A DNA stretch of 64,000 nt. It comes from Congeria kusceri (lineage: Eukaryota; Mollusca; Bivalvia; Myida; Dreissenidae). The notes below the pieces were generated by a model that did not search any database, was not told the DNA's origin, and saw nothing but the letters and a program-made list of their open reading frames with translations. The stretch lies in the NCBI GenBank assembly GCA_027627225.1, contig CM051028.1, positions 27,828,912-27,892,911 on the forward strand, written 5' to 3'. This document shows, one piece after another, positions 24,130 to 34,065 of the stretch. The stretch's first letter is position 1. Each line of letters begins with the position of its first letter. The position numbers were made by a program, and so were the translations under genes.

Positions 24130-24575
24130 GAAAATTACGGTTAGCTACTAGTAAATCCAATTTCCATAGGGTCCCATTATAAAATGGCGAACGTTCGGAT
24201 TTCAGATTGTGCATCCTTGGTATCAGTTTAAAGATGAATCTTTCCTCTTCCAAAATTGCAATATAAAGATATGGCATGTTACTTCTAAGAAAATGAATCT
24301 CATCTGAATGCAGACACCTGTAGAAAATAGGGTTTCGACAAAAGCCCCATGCCACAATAAACACACCCCAAAAGCTCAGCTTTCAAGTTAGCCCGAAAAG
24401 GAATGCGCACAAATGTTTCAGATACACATACAATATTAGGATATTGAACATAAACACAAAAGCATGCCTGACATTGCTGAATCCTTTTTAAAACAGAACA
24501 AAACAGGAACTCTAGTAACAGGCAATTTTTCGAATGAACCACGGAGGGAAACACACTAATTTATTGGTTTCTAAC
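24130..24575 (-). repeat. Interspersed repeat R1, copy 2
   Basis: Inverse copy of 19698-20175. The minus strand keeps the reading L-K-A-E-L-L-G-C-V-Y-C-G-M-G-L-L-S-K, then continues in a neighbouring frame with F-Y-R-C-L-H-S-D-E-I-H-F-L-R-S-N and S-P-F-Y-N-G-T-L. It lies in intron 7 of B. Confidence 0.65.
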
Positions 24576-26563
24576 CTCAATGCGAAGTTAAATCAATCAT
24601 TGCGAGCCATGGTGGAAAGTAGCGCATACCCATAATGCTTAGAGCGTGAGTACACAGGTAAGTCAGACCGGTGTAGACACAACGCTATGCAAATATCTAT
24701 TAAGTCAAGATATTAAACTTATTATAATGGATATTAACTTTTCTGCTCATTTTACCTGATGAAATAAGAATTCTTTTGTGTGCAATATGATATATACAAT
24801 TTTTTTTACTGCACTACCGTTTACAAAAGCTTTCGACAGTCAAAATCTTATCTCTGAGGCAGATATATTTCAATATCTCCATAACTTATGTAAATTAATT
24901 TCAGCTTAAATTACATGTATCTCGTCGTCAGTTTGCCATACAAAGTAACCACTAAAAAAATCCGATGTTTATATTCCTCAAACTTAACTGTGCTGTAGTT
25001 AAGGATCAAAAGGAGCATTTTTCAGTAAAGATTTAGTGTAGTTGTATTAGTAAATTTAAATCAATAAAATGATAAAGTTTCTTGAACCGTGATACACATC
25101 AATCTCGTTCTAAAGGAAGTTTTTTTTAGATCATTGAACAAATTTAAGCTCAAAATCGAAACAATGCCCAAACACGCTCGTAGCCAAATTATTTGTGGAA
25201 GTGTATATCGCTGTAATTTGATATATTTGATATATTGCAGTTGGCAGCATTAACACTTTAGATGGGCAGTTGAACTTGCTGGCTTTTAATTGTAGTTGTA
25301 TTGTGTATAATAGCCACATATTAAGACGCTGTTTAGTGTGCATCAACAAAATGAGGATCACAGAATAATAATGTTTACAATATTTGGATTCTTGCATGAC
25401 ATTTCATGTTATATGCAGTAGATATATGTTTGTCTGTCTAAGTAAAGATAATAATCTAACTAAATTCTGCAAATTGTTATTACAGATGTACTGGATATTG
25501 AATTAAAAATGTTCTGTTCAGTGGTCTATGACATACTTTTTAGAGCAATTTACTGTATCCCTCCGCGAAGCTTGTGGTTGTCCAGTGCCATGTCATTATG
25601 TAGTATTTGATACATCAATCTCACATGGAATTATTTCCAATTACTTGATGGACATCATTTTCACATCGTACGATACCAAGAATTTCCTGATCAAATTAGA
25701 AAGAGCATCGGAAACGTCGGCAAAGATGGACAATGACAAGTTCAATTTTTTTGCAGAAAATTTCGCGAGCATTTATACAACAACTTGATGCTGTAAAACT
25801 CGCATTCGAAGAAATTGGTGCATCTTTGGTTAACCAAAATGATATCGTTGGTGGAATATATATACCATGGAAAGCCTATATAATGTCAAAGACAGAAAGA
25901 AAGTATAGATACCAAGAATATGCAATTGAGAAAAACTTTCTGCGTGGCCGCGAAGCTATGGAGGAAAGAACATTAGCAAATCTTGTTAGTGACTTTGCAG
26001 AATTTGCTATGCTAACGGCCAGTCGAATCCGCCATTCTGATGCATTTGTTGAACCAATCAGACGAAATATATTTGGTATCATAATAGATACACTTACAGT
26101 CAGACAAGAAATAACATTATTAGCACGCAAAAATATATCTGTATTGGTAAGGGCCTACCTTACTGGAAAGACAATATTTAATTATCAATTTGAGGATATA
26201 CCAAGGGCTGACAATCCTTTCATTGTTCCAAAATTTCAACTTAACGAGAGCATGCATTACAATAGCTATGCTTTAAAGTACGTACCTAAACTGAGGTTTT
26301 CATACTTCGATCGTATGTTTGATGTATTGGTGATGTTTGAGAACTTGACAACAATAGCATTTTAAGAGAAAGAAGTCAACGATACCGAACTAAATGATGT
26401 ATTTGAAGCTATGGGTCTGTTCATCGGTGCGAGCTTACTGTCGATCCTGGAGATCATCGACCTTTGCCTCATGCAGCTGCCGTACTTAAGGAATAAGGTG
26501 GAGACATTGACTACCAAATCAATGATAACCGACGAAAGGACGAACTGTTTTATGACGCAATGA

Positions 26564-27512
26564 TTTACTTTTTTGAAAGGTCATATAGTTTATCAGTGTG
26601 TTGGTGTTGTTTTGTTTTTATCCTGTGTCTTTTTTCATGCATTTTTCCAAATTAATAAGAGCATTAATTACATATATTTATTTTAATTTATTTATAAATT
26701 ACATTCCAATTCACTCATACGAAATCATCTGACACCTAACTAGAACATGTTTAACAATTTATCATACTAGTGCTACTACAGACAAATCACTTGGATAACA
26801 AAAGCATCGCATAAACTTTAGCTATATTCGATCGCTATTTTAAGCACACGTTTATTTGATCGCTATTTTAGAAGGCTATTTATTTCAAATTGACGTCATA
26901 CCAAATGTCAATTTTGTACATTTTAGTCTACGTCTGAAAGTTAAAGTTATAATTGCTGAGGCAATATTTTGATTAATAGTTCAGCTAATTCACCCTAAGG
27001 CCTTTTTTATCTTCAATCTAGCGATCAAACTTTTTTATTTGTCTATAGCCTTTCATTTTATGTCTTCTTTTACATGATACTTGAAAACTTCCAAAATTTA
27101 CTCCTCGCTGACTTGCATTATATATTTTTGTACTGTTTGTGCAACTTAATCTTTTGACAAAGATATAACCCACTTTTTAGTTAGGTGTCATATCCACTTT
27201 TTTCATTGTGTTTTTCAATATGTTTTCGTTAAATTGTGTCTGGCTTGATAACCAATATAAAATGTTTAATAGCCACTCATAAGAATAACAACGAGTTGTT
27301 TATTGGTCGATAATCAACTTTAATGCAACAATTTCTATTCTAACATGATAAGAACAAATATTTTTGCAATTGTAATGCGAACTTCATTTTACTTTGCTCC
27401 ACTCAGGATCAGGACTACTCTTTGCGTTGTTTATTGGGTAGTTTAACAACGATAATTTGTTATTTGTCAATAGAAAAAAAAAGGAGAGTATCATGTAATA
27501 TTTTATTTTCTA
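26564..27512. other. Intergenic B-C, nothing recognised
   Basis: AT-rich sequence after the stop of pseudogene B. No coding block or clear repeat seen. Confidence 0.4.
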
Positions 27513-28104
27513 GTGCTGATGCTACGCCTGATTGGCGAGTGGCGATTGTATGCACGACCAGGTAATCCTGCTTGCCTGGTAGCGAGCTTTAAGAAGTACA
27601 TAAGCAAGCTTGATCCCACACAGGACGCATTCTGGCAACGACCCGTTGACAGTTTTACTGATGAAAGAGCTTACTGGTATTGCAATGCTCCTCTCGGTAA
27701 AAATACCCTAGCTGACATGATGGCTACAATGTCAAATTTAGCTGGACTGTCTAAACGTTATACTAACCACAGTATCCGAGCAACGTCCATTCAGCATTTG
27801 GATGGAGCAGGATTTGAGGCCAGGCATAAAACCAGAATAACAGGCCATATATCACATGCTTCAATTATGAGCTACTCGAAGCGACTGTCAGAAAATACCA
27901 AAAATGATATTTCAAACTCACTTGGTAGCGCTCTGTATGTTGCTGAACCTGATGTCCATGTAACAAACGCAAAGAATGCACATATAGAACTGGTGTTTCC
28001 AATGAGGCTGGTGTACTTGTTGATGTATTCAGTGACAATTATGATGTTGAAACTGACCCTGTTTCAAGAAACGCTTTCGATGTTACACGCCATGAAATGC
28101 AAAT
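27513..28104 (+). mobile_element. Crypton-like tyrosine recombinase remnant
   Basis: The open frame begins at GTG 27513 (first ATG 27519) and is open for about 197 codons. Residues Y-A-R-P-G-N-P, W-Y-C-N-A-P-L-G-K-N-T-L, N-H-S-I-R-A-T and I-T-G-H ... S-Y-S-K-R-L-S-E match the catalytic C-terminal half of Crypton-derived / DUF3504 tyrosine recombinases. H-x2-R, G-H and a Tyr nine to ten residues later are the expected catalytic set. The N-terminal half, with the first catalytic Arg, is missing. After about 27960 a neighbouring frame (N-E-A-G-V-L-V-D-V-F-S-D) looks more protein-like, suggesting a late frameshift. 'ttttattttctag' precedes 27513 and could be a splice acceptor, so an exon of a host gene is not excluded. 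Confidence 0.65.
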
Positions 28105-28640
28105 AAGCAGCAAATGAACGTTATACACAATATGCCATGTATGTCTCAGACTACTGACAATTCAACATTGAGTGTTAGTTCGAAATTTAACATTCATCCT
28201 GTAATGAACAACTGCGAAGTTCATTTTCATTTTCCGAACAATTAATGACATTGCAAAAGTACGTTTTTCAGTACTTATAATATATATTGTTCTTTAAACA
28301 TTTTCACAAATGTTGGGATTGGTTTGTTACATGCTGTTGAAATGTGATATTGTTTTTGATTAGATAAAGTGACCCTATTACAAGAACACATGTTGTTATT
28401 TCATGTTATGTTTCAGACTACTTCAATTTTAAATCAACGTTGAACATTCATCTCCTGTAATGATCATAGCCATTAATATCATTGCAGTGTAATGGTTTTC
28501 AGTAGTTTGCAAGTATTTAGTTGCTGTATTGTTTGTCTTAGTTATTCCACAAATGTTGAGACTGGGTTGTAACGTGTTGCTAAAATGTTACATTGTTTTT
28601 GAATACATTTTACTCCCAACGTTTTGTTGTGTTTGTTCGG
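28105..28640. other. Intergenic, weak internal duplication
   Basis: Two similar blocks, about 28140-28390 and 28395-28620, share 'tttcagactact', 'acattcatcctgtaatga' and 'ttccacaaatgttg' variants, suggesting an old tandem duplication of about 250 bp. No gene seen. Confidence 0.4.
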
Positions 28641-28641
28641 T

Positions 28642-28739
28642 GTAATAATATAAATAACACACGACATCAAGGGTTCTCGGGTTGATATTTTTCTATGTCA
28701 CCCTCGCTGCCATGTGTTATTTATATAATATTATTAGTA
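28642..28739. repeat. Short inverted repeat (MITE-like hairpin)
   Basis: The left end 'taataatataaataacacac' pairs with the right end 'tgtgttatttatataatatt' about 55 bp later, with a further 'aagggt' / 'accct' pairing. It lies 25 bp upstream of the decayed exon 1a at 28764. No coding potential. Confidence 0.6.
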
Positions 28740-28763
28740 TGAGCATAAACGTTCACGAGTGCT

Positions 28764-28911
28764 ATGTACGCAAATTTCACGCTGGACAAACGATATGAGG
28801 AAAAAACGAACAGCCCAATAATGGTTTAACACGTATGTTTAATGACTTTACAGAAAGTACTTCTTGTCATGGATGTCAATTTATTGCCAGTTGAGCGTAC
28901 TTCTATCGAAG
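28764..28911 (+). pseudogene. Decayed exon 1a preceding channel gene C
   Basis: It starts M-Y-A-N-F-T-L-D-K, matching exon 1a of A (M-Y-A-N-Y-T-L-E-K). It ends T-S-C-H-G-C-Q-F-I-A-S then a TGA and Y-F-Y-R-R before the donor AG|gtaagc at 28911/28912. A TAA interrupts the first half and a frameshift separates the halves. This copy keeps the His-Gly pair, which supports reading exon 1a as an HG-motif DEG/ENaC N-terminus. The donor phase is again 2. Confidence 0.65.
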
Positions 28912-29875
28912 GTAAGCTTTGTGGTGGCGATTTTGTACAGATTGTCAAATCACAAATGTAAGGAATAACGTTAAGGATCCGGCTATTAGCGAATATATTA
29001 TGCATGTACTTCAGCGATGGCTTATTTTGGCCATCATTAATATGATAGCTAAAACTTTTAACAAAAAGTTCAAATATGGTTTGTATCCCTATGTATTACC
29101 AAACACAATATTCAAATGAGATTTGCGCAAATTTTGGTTGTTCATTCTTGCCTGTTTACAAAACCTTAATACCGGTATGTGAAGGGTAAAGTGTTAAACA
29201 GATATGTCAGATCTAATGTTGTTGTTTGGTTCTGTCTACTGGACCGGCTACCTTAGATCTTTCACAGGACGGCTTACAAATCACCAGTCAGGTCCTTCGG
29301 TAAGACACTTTTCGGAATATCTGTCACAATGTCTTCTCAAATAGGCATTCCATATTTAATTCAAATTACTGAAGAATGCTCAGGTATGTTTACAGTGTGT
29401 AATTAAAAAGCTCAAGTATTTGATGTTTACCAAAAACTATATTGTTAACGTTTACTTCATTCTTTAAGATGAACTGTAAGTGAGTATTCTTGCAACTCTT
29501 TCTTCAGTCATATAAACAAGATTACTGATATATGCATATCGTATTTGTTTATAAAAAGGATAACTTTAGAGTGCATGATAGTTTTAAGACAATATATATA
29601 AAGCACAAAATGTCAACACTAACAGCGTTTGATATATGTTTCATTTCAAAATATCACTAAGAAAAATGTTGGTTTAATACATGCATATTATTGTGTTTTA
29701 TCTTTAAAACTACAGACTAATGGTCTTAATTAAACATTAAAATATTACAATTTAACAGGCTTATATGCGCGGAACCTTAATAGTGTGCATAAGATAGCCT
29801 AAGAACAATGTACATAAAAGCCCTATACTAAGATTGGCACTAAATGCATGTAGTAGGTTAAATACCAGTAATTCC
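28912..29875. other. Intergenic / intron, nothing recognised
   Basis: AT-rich sequence with no motif-bearing frame. Confidence 0.35.
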
Positions 29876-29879
29876 AATT

Positions 29880-30170
29880 CCAATAGGGTCCTATTATAAA
29901 ACGGCGATTTGTCCAAGCATTGTTCAAGCCTTTCCTTTATTTCAGATTGTTCAAGCATGGTATGAATTTAAAGAATAATCTTTTCTCTTCCAAAAATTTT
30001 TGTAATAAAAAAGATATATCACGTTACTTCTAAGAAAAAAGATCTCGCCTAAAAGCAGACACCGGTAGAAAACACGGTATCGGTTGTCACATTTCGACAA
30101 AAGCCCCATACCACAGTAAACACACCCCAACAGTTCACCTTTCAAGTCAACCAGAGATTTAACTGTGTCC
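29880..30170 (-). repeat. Interspersed repeat R1, copy 3 (partial)
   Basis: Inverse orientation. It keeps the minus-strand reading L-K-G-E-L-L-G-C-V-Y-C-G-M-G-L-L-S-K, then V-F-Y-R-C-L and F-L-R-S-N, and S-P-F-Y-N-R-T-L in a neighbouring frame. Similarity stops at about 30155, where copies 1, 2 and 4 continue, so this copy has only the coding-like half. Confidence 0.65.
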
Positions 30171-30778
30171 CAGCTTAGATGGTTTAAATCCCTGCCGTCA
30201 CGAAGTTCCACGTGACCATAGGCAACACTTGGCGCGAAATAAAATCGTAGACAAGCACATTATAAAAAACATGGACAACGTAAAATCCTTGCGTTGTTAT
30301 GTTTACTTTCTTATTTATTGATGTTTTGTTTTTCATTTTAACTCATAATATATATACCTGGATTAATAATGCACCATGTCTGTGTAATTGTTATAAAAAT
30401 GAAGATACATTAAAAATTTTGAAGAGGTCAATGTCGCTTCTAGGCAGTGATGTTTGGCTAATCATTGCTCTTGCAAACTTGCATGAATTTGTGTTAATAT
30501 TTAGATAAGTATGGTTCTAAATTACGCATAAATACTGGTTACACGTGATAATATTTTAACACAGAAAAAAGAGTGATGGAATTATAAGATTTTTGAAGAT
30601 TTGCGTCTTAGAACTGATCGTTTTTCATAGTTCTAAATTTGGAATACTATGGAGTAGTGATTTTCTGAGATCCCTGAACTAAAAAAAACATGTAAAGTGA
30701 ACGGGACAGTTGTCATAATTGGATTAAATTGGATTATTTTCTGACAAACAGCTTTTTGCTGTGCATACTAAACCTTAA
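30171..30778. other. Intergenic, nothing recognised
   Basis: AT-rich; may include the 5' UTR of the ORF1 gene that follows, but no boundary can be drawn. Confidence 0.35.
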
Positions 30779-31816
30779 ATGATGAGTGGTAACGGTAAAT
30801 CAGAGCAAACAAAGTTAAACTTCAAAGGACAAAAACCTCAAACAAAACAGGTTGTGAAAAAGTTAAAACCAGATACTAGCCTGAATAGCAACACTAGCAT
30901 GGAAGAACTTAGTAGTATTTACTCACAATTAGAGGTCATGACTGGTGGTTTATCTGAACTGAGGGACGATCTCAAAGCCATATTAAAACGAAATGAAATA
31001 GAAGATCTAATAAAAAATGCTGTTTCATCGATCATGGCAAAACTGGAAGATTCTATGAAGAAACAAATTGAAACAGATGTAAAACACAAAACCTCACAGT
31101 TACGTGCAACAGTAAAAAGTCTTGAGTTTGAAAATGACCAACTCAAACAGAAAATTAGTGATTTGGAAAATAATCACAAACATACAATCACAGAACTACA
31201 GACACAAGTTGGCCAAAGTTATGACAAGAGTAGACAAGCAATAAAAATGGCAAATTATTACGAACAATATTCCAGAAAGAACAATATTAAAATTATGAAT
31301 GTAATAGAACAAAAAAGTGAATCAGAAACAAATCTTACTCAAACAGTAACAGAGATACTGAAAACAACAGCTCAAATCACACTTCCACCAGAGGACATCG
31401 TGGCAATCCACAGAATCCCTACTAAGAAAGGGGCCATTAGACCTATCCTTTTAAAACTGAAAAACAACAATGCAAAATCAACTTGTATGAAGAATCGTGC
31501 CCAGATGAAAAGCAGTGGATTCAGACTGGTTGATGATGTCACCAAACTTAATCAGGGCCTGATTAACAGACTCCTTCAACATCATGACATAACAAGTGCT
31601 TGGTTTTTTAATGGTACTGTGTTTGGACAAACGCAGGTTGGTGACAGAATAAAATTTGATGTGTTTGACAATATCAGCAATAAAATTGGAGAATACCAGC
31701 AGAAGAAAGGTACAACAGCGGCCCGTGTGTTACAGTGTATCGGATATAAGGCGGCAAACGAAAAATGTAGTGGTGAACATTATATTCAAGACTTCAACCG
31801 TTTGGTAAAGCTATGA
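30779..31816 (+). CDS. Orphan L1/Tx1-type ORF1 protein (coiled coil + RRM-like)
   Basis: Intact 345-codon frame from ATG 30779 (a second ATG follows at once) to TGA 31814-31816, with no intron. Basic N-terminus (residues 1-40), a long coiled coil with heptad-like spacing (about 45-165), then Y-E-Q-Y-S-R-K-N-N-I-K-I and I-H-R-I-P, the signature of the RRM and C-terminal domain of L1/Tx1-like LINE ORF1 RNA-binding proteins. In the family these bind element RNA and act in cis in retrotransposition. No ORF2 follows within 6 kb, and the decayed ORF2 at 37900 need not belong to it. It may be an ORF1-only non-autonomous element, a recent truncated insertion, or a domesticated gene. No poly-A tail or target duplication is visible right after the stop. 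Confidence 0.7.
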   Translation: MMSGNGKSEQTKLNFKGQKPQTKQVVKKLKPDTSLNSNTSMEELSSIYSQLEVMTGGLSELRDDLKAILKRNEIEDLIKNAVSSIMAKLEDSMKKQIETDVKHKTSQLRATVKSLEFENDQLKQKISDLENNHKHTITELQTQVGQSYDKSRQAIKMANYYEQYSRKNNIKIMNVIEQKSESETNLTQTVTEILKTTAQITLPPEDIVAIHRIPTKKGAIRPILLKLKNNNAKSTCMKNRAQMKSSGFRLVDDVTKLNQGLINRLLQHHDITSAWFFNGTVFGQTQVGDRIKFDVFDNISNKIGEYQQKKGTTAARVLQCIGYKAANEKCSGEHYIQDFNRLVKL

Positions 31817-33015
31817 ATTGTTTTTAAATTAATATGTTGTCTGCATCATTAAGAAAGCACACGGTTGTCTATTTCACAATTACATGATGCAATGATTAAT
31901 ATTAACACTCGTACATTTATTTAGGCTACAGAAGTATGTTATTTTATAAGGAAAACTCACTAAGTTCAACATCCAGTCTCATATAATTATTTAATTTAAT
32001 TATATTATTGGACATTCTGAAAGGGGCCATATGTGTTGGGTTTTCTCTTTCGGAAAATTACCACTATTGGTACCGATGCCTAGCAGTTATTTAAATTTTG
32101 TTCATTATGGCAGACACTCTGGGTACACAGGCGATTCTAAAAATAATTCGCCTCTGGTACCTCATGCGACATTTTGGACTACTTTCACTCTCATGATCGG
32201 CGAGAATGGCCGCGCCCATAAGCAACAGTATTGAAACTCCGATCAATAAATGCACACGAAAATGTTGAGCATTATTGGGAATTATTATAAATAAAGTGAT
32301 CAGAGGGTAATAATTACCCAAATAACAGTACGGTAAATAATATGGGATGTCATTCAGCGGTGGAATAATGTTAAAATTCGAAGACAACTGGAGTTTGGAA
32401 ATATGCTGAGTTATCTACAGCAGCGTTTCTGTGGAACACTGAAACATACATACTAGTGCTTCATAGTTATGGTGCTTTTGACATAATTCACTCAAAACCT
32501 TGATCGAAATGTAACTAGTCTACAGGTAAAAATGTTTCAAGTTTATGCAGAATTTGTAACCGTTATTCTGCTTTCTTTTTCTTAAATGTAGGCTACACTA
32601 CCACATTTTGCTTTTGTCAAATATACTGATTGATGAATCTGTAACATTAAAATTGTATCCTTACTTGTTAATCAACTGTCCTCCACATTTTAATGTGAAA
32701 TAAACCTGCCATATCAGCATGAAATTGTGTATTGATTTTTTGGATTTGCTTTATGATATTAACAACACGGTCCTGAAAATATTAATAAAATGTATTATAA
32801 GAAAGCCACTCACTTTAATACTATTATGAACACCCATTCTTAGATAGGGATTTCAATTGATGCAGAATCCTGCTTTCTGATGCAAGCAAATTGCAATTGT
32901 CTCATTTTTGACACTAGCAAACAATGTGCCTTGCATCATTTTCATCCAGTTGTTTTCAATAAGCCAACTTCAGAAGCACAAGAAAATAATATTTGTATGA
33001 TGCAATTATCAATGT
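31817..33015. other. Intergenic, nothing recognised
   Basis: AT-rich with one higher-GC patch at about 32120-32230. That patch includes an ATG (about 32108) opening only a short frame. No gene supported. Confidence 0.35.
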
Positions 33016-33283
33016 TTCCCCCGGGGGAGGGGAGCGGCGGGCATATACGGGACTTTAGACTGAAAACGATTTCCGACAGGCGGGAAGTTGACATTCCGGA
33101 TGATTCCTGGTCCTGGGGTAATAGACTACTGTAAGGATTTTAGATCCCGGTGATACAGTCCCCCGGGCCATTTGATAGACATATAGCTTCTCCCACTGAG
33201 GGGATTTAGACAAATATGCTTTACTCTAGGGTGGGGAATTAGCCGGCCGCCCCCCCCCCACCCCCCACCCCTGGGGGACAATA
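33016..33283. repeat. GC-rich repeat with C/G-run termini
   Basis: A sharply bounded GC-rich block in AT-rich DNA. It begins 'ttcccccgggggaggggag' and ends 'ccccacccctgggggac', roughly inverse to the start, and carries a C9 run near 33250-33258. It looks like a MITE-like insertion. No coding frame. Confidence 0.5.
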
Positions 33284-33652
33284 TTGATAGGTGCATAATA
33301 CTCATAATATTTTTTTATTGAAATACATAATAAAAAAAAAAAATGGAGTGCAAGAACATACTGAAAAAATATCTTCCATAAGATCAATACAATCATTTAT
33401 CCCCACTGACCATGTATTCAACTGACAGTAATTATGTCAATCCAGTTTGGTAATTAATTTAAACATCGAACCACAAAACAAAAGAATCACACTACTTCAT
33501 TTTGTTTATAAGCATTGGGCATATAATATGCATACAAAAATATAGTTAAATAAACCAGATGAGTACAGATTATTATATTTCATATTTTGTGTAAATGTCA
33601 CTTTCATGTTTGATTTCTGGAGAAAATTGATATTAAATGGTTATAACACATT

Positions 33653-34065
33653 ATTATGTGAAGTTGGAATAAGACATCAAACATAGAATAAACTGTTTTA
33701 TTACAGCAATGTAATATGCAGTTTACCATTTTTAATTTAAGAATTTTGCAGAGTGATTAGTGCAATAGACACCTGCATATATAACTGCATCAGTAAAACT
33801 GATTTTGCCACAAAACTGTATACTTGTATGCATTTACAAAATTTTCACAAGAAATTGAACTGAGTGTGCATAAACACATTTGGTAAAAACAGTAAAAATG
33901 ATCAAATATACAATCTGTTTGAATGAAAAACTCATGGAAAAATGCTAATTATTCCAAAAGTATTAACAGAATATCACAAGCATACATAAACAACATGTTT
34001 ATGTGAAAAAAGAACAAAAATCATGTCCATTCTATGTTTGATGTCTTACTCTAACTTCACATAAT
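33653..34065. mobile_element. MITE with ~37-bp terminal inverted repeats
   Basis: Left end 33653-33689 (attatgtgaagttggaataa ...) and right end 34029-34065 (... ctctaacttcacataat) are inverted copies with about two mismatches. The interior is about 340 bp of AT-rich non-coding sequence. Superfamily not assigned. Confidence 0.75.

Larger units (their letters stand above)
18351..26563 (+). pseudogene. DEG/ENaC channel paralog B, heavily degraded
   Basis: Exons found: 1b 18351-18448, 3 21185-21331, 4 21631-21746, 5 21998-22179, 6 22394-22547, 7 22769-22825, 8 25544-26407 fused to part of exon 10 (26408-26563). Lesions: the ATG used in A aligns to ATA (18351-18353); the HG motif reads H-A; exon 2 (TM1) is missing; exon 3 lacks 18 nt; the conserved C-G-C of exon 6 reads C-G-Y; exon 7 has TAA at about 22771-22773 (TCA in A and D); exon 8 has an extra T in the T7 run near 25746-25752 and a TAA at 26363-26365 (TAC in A). 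Exon 8 then jumps in frame from V-F-E to A-M-G-L-F-I-G-A-S of exon 10, so the rest of exon 8, both introns and exon 9 are deleted. A LINE tail and another repeat sit in intron 7. It cannot encode a channel. Confidence 0.9.
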
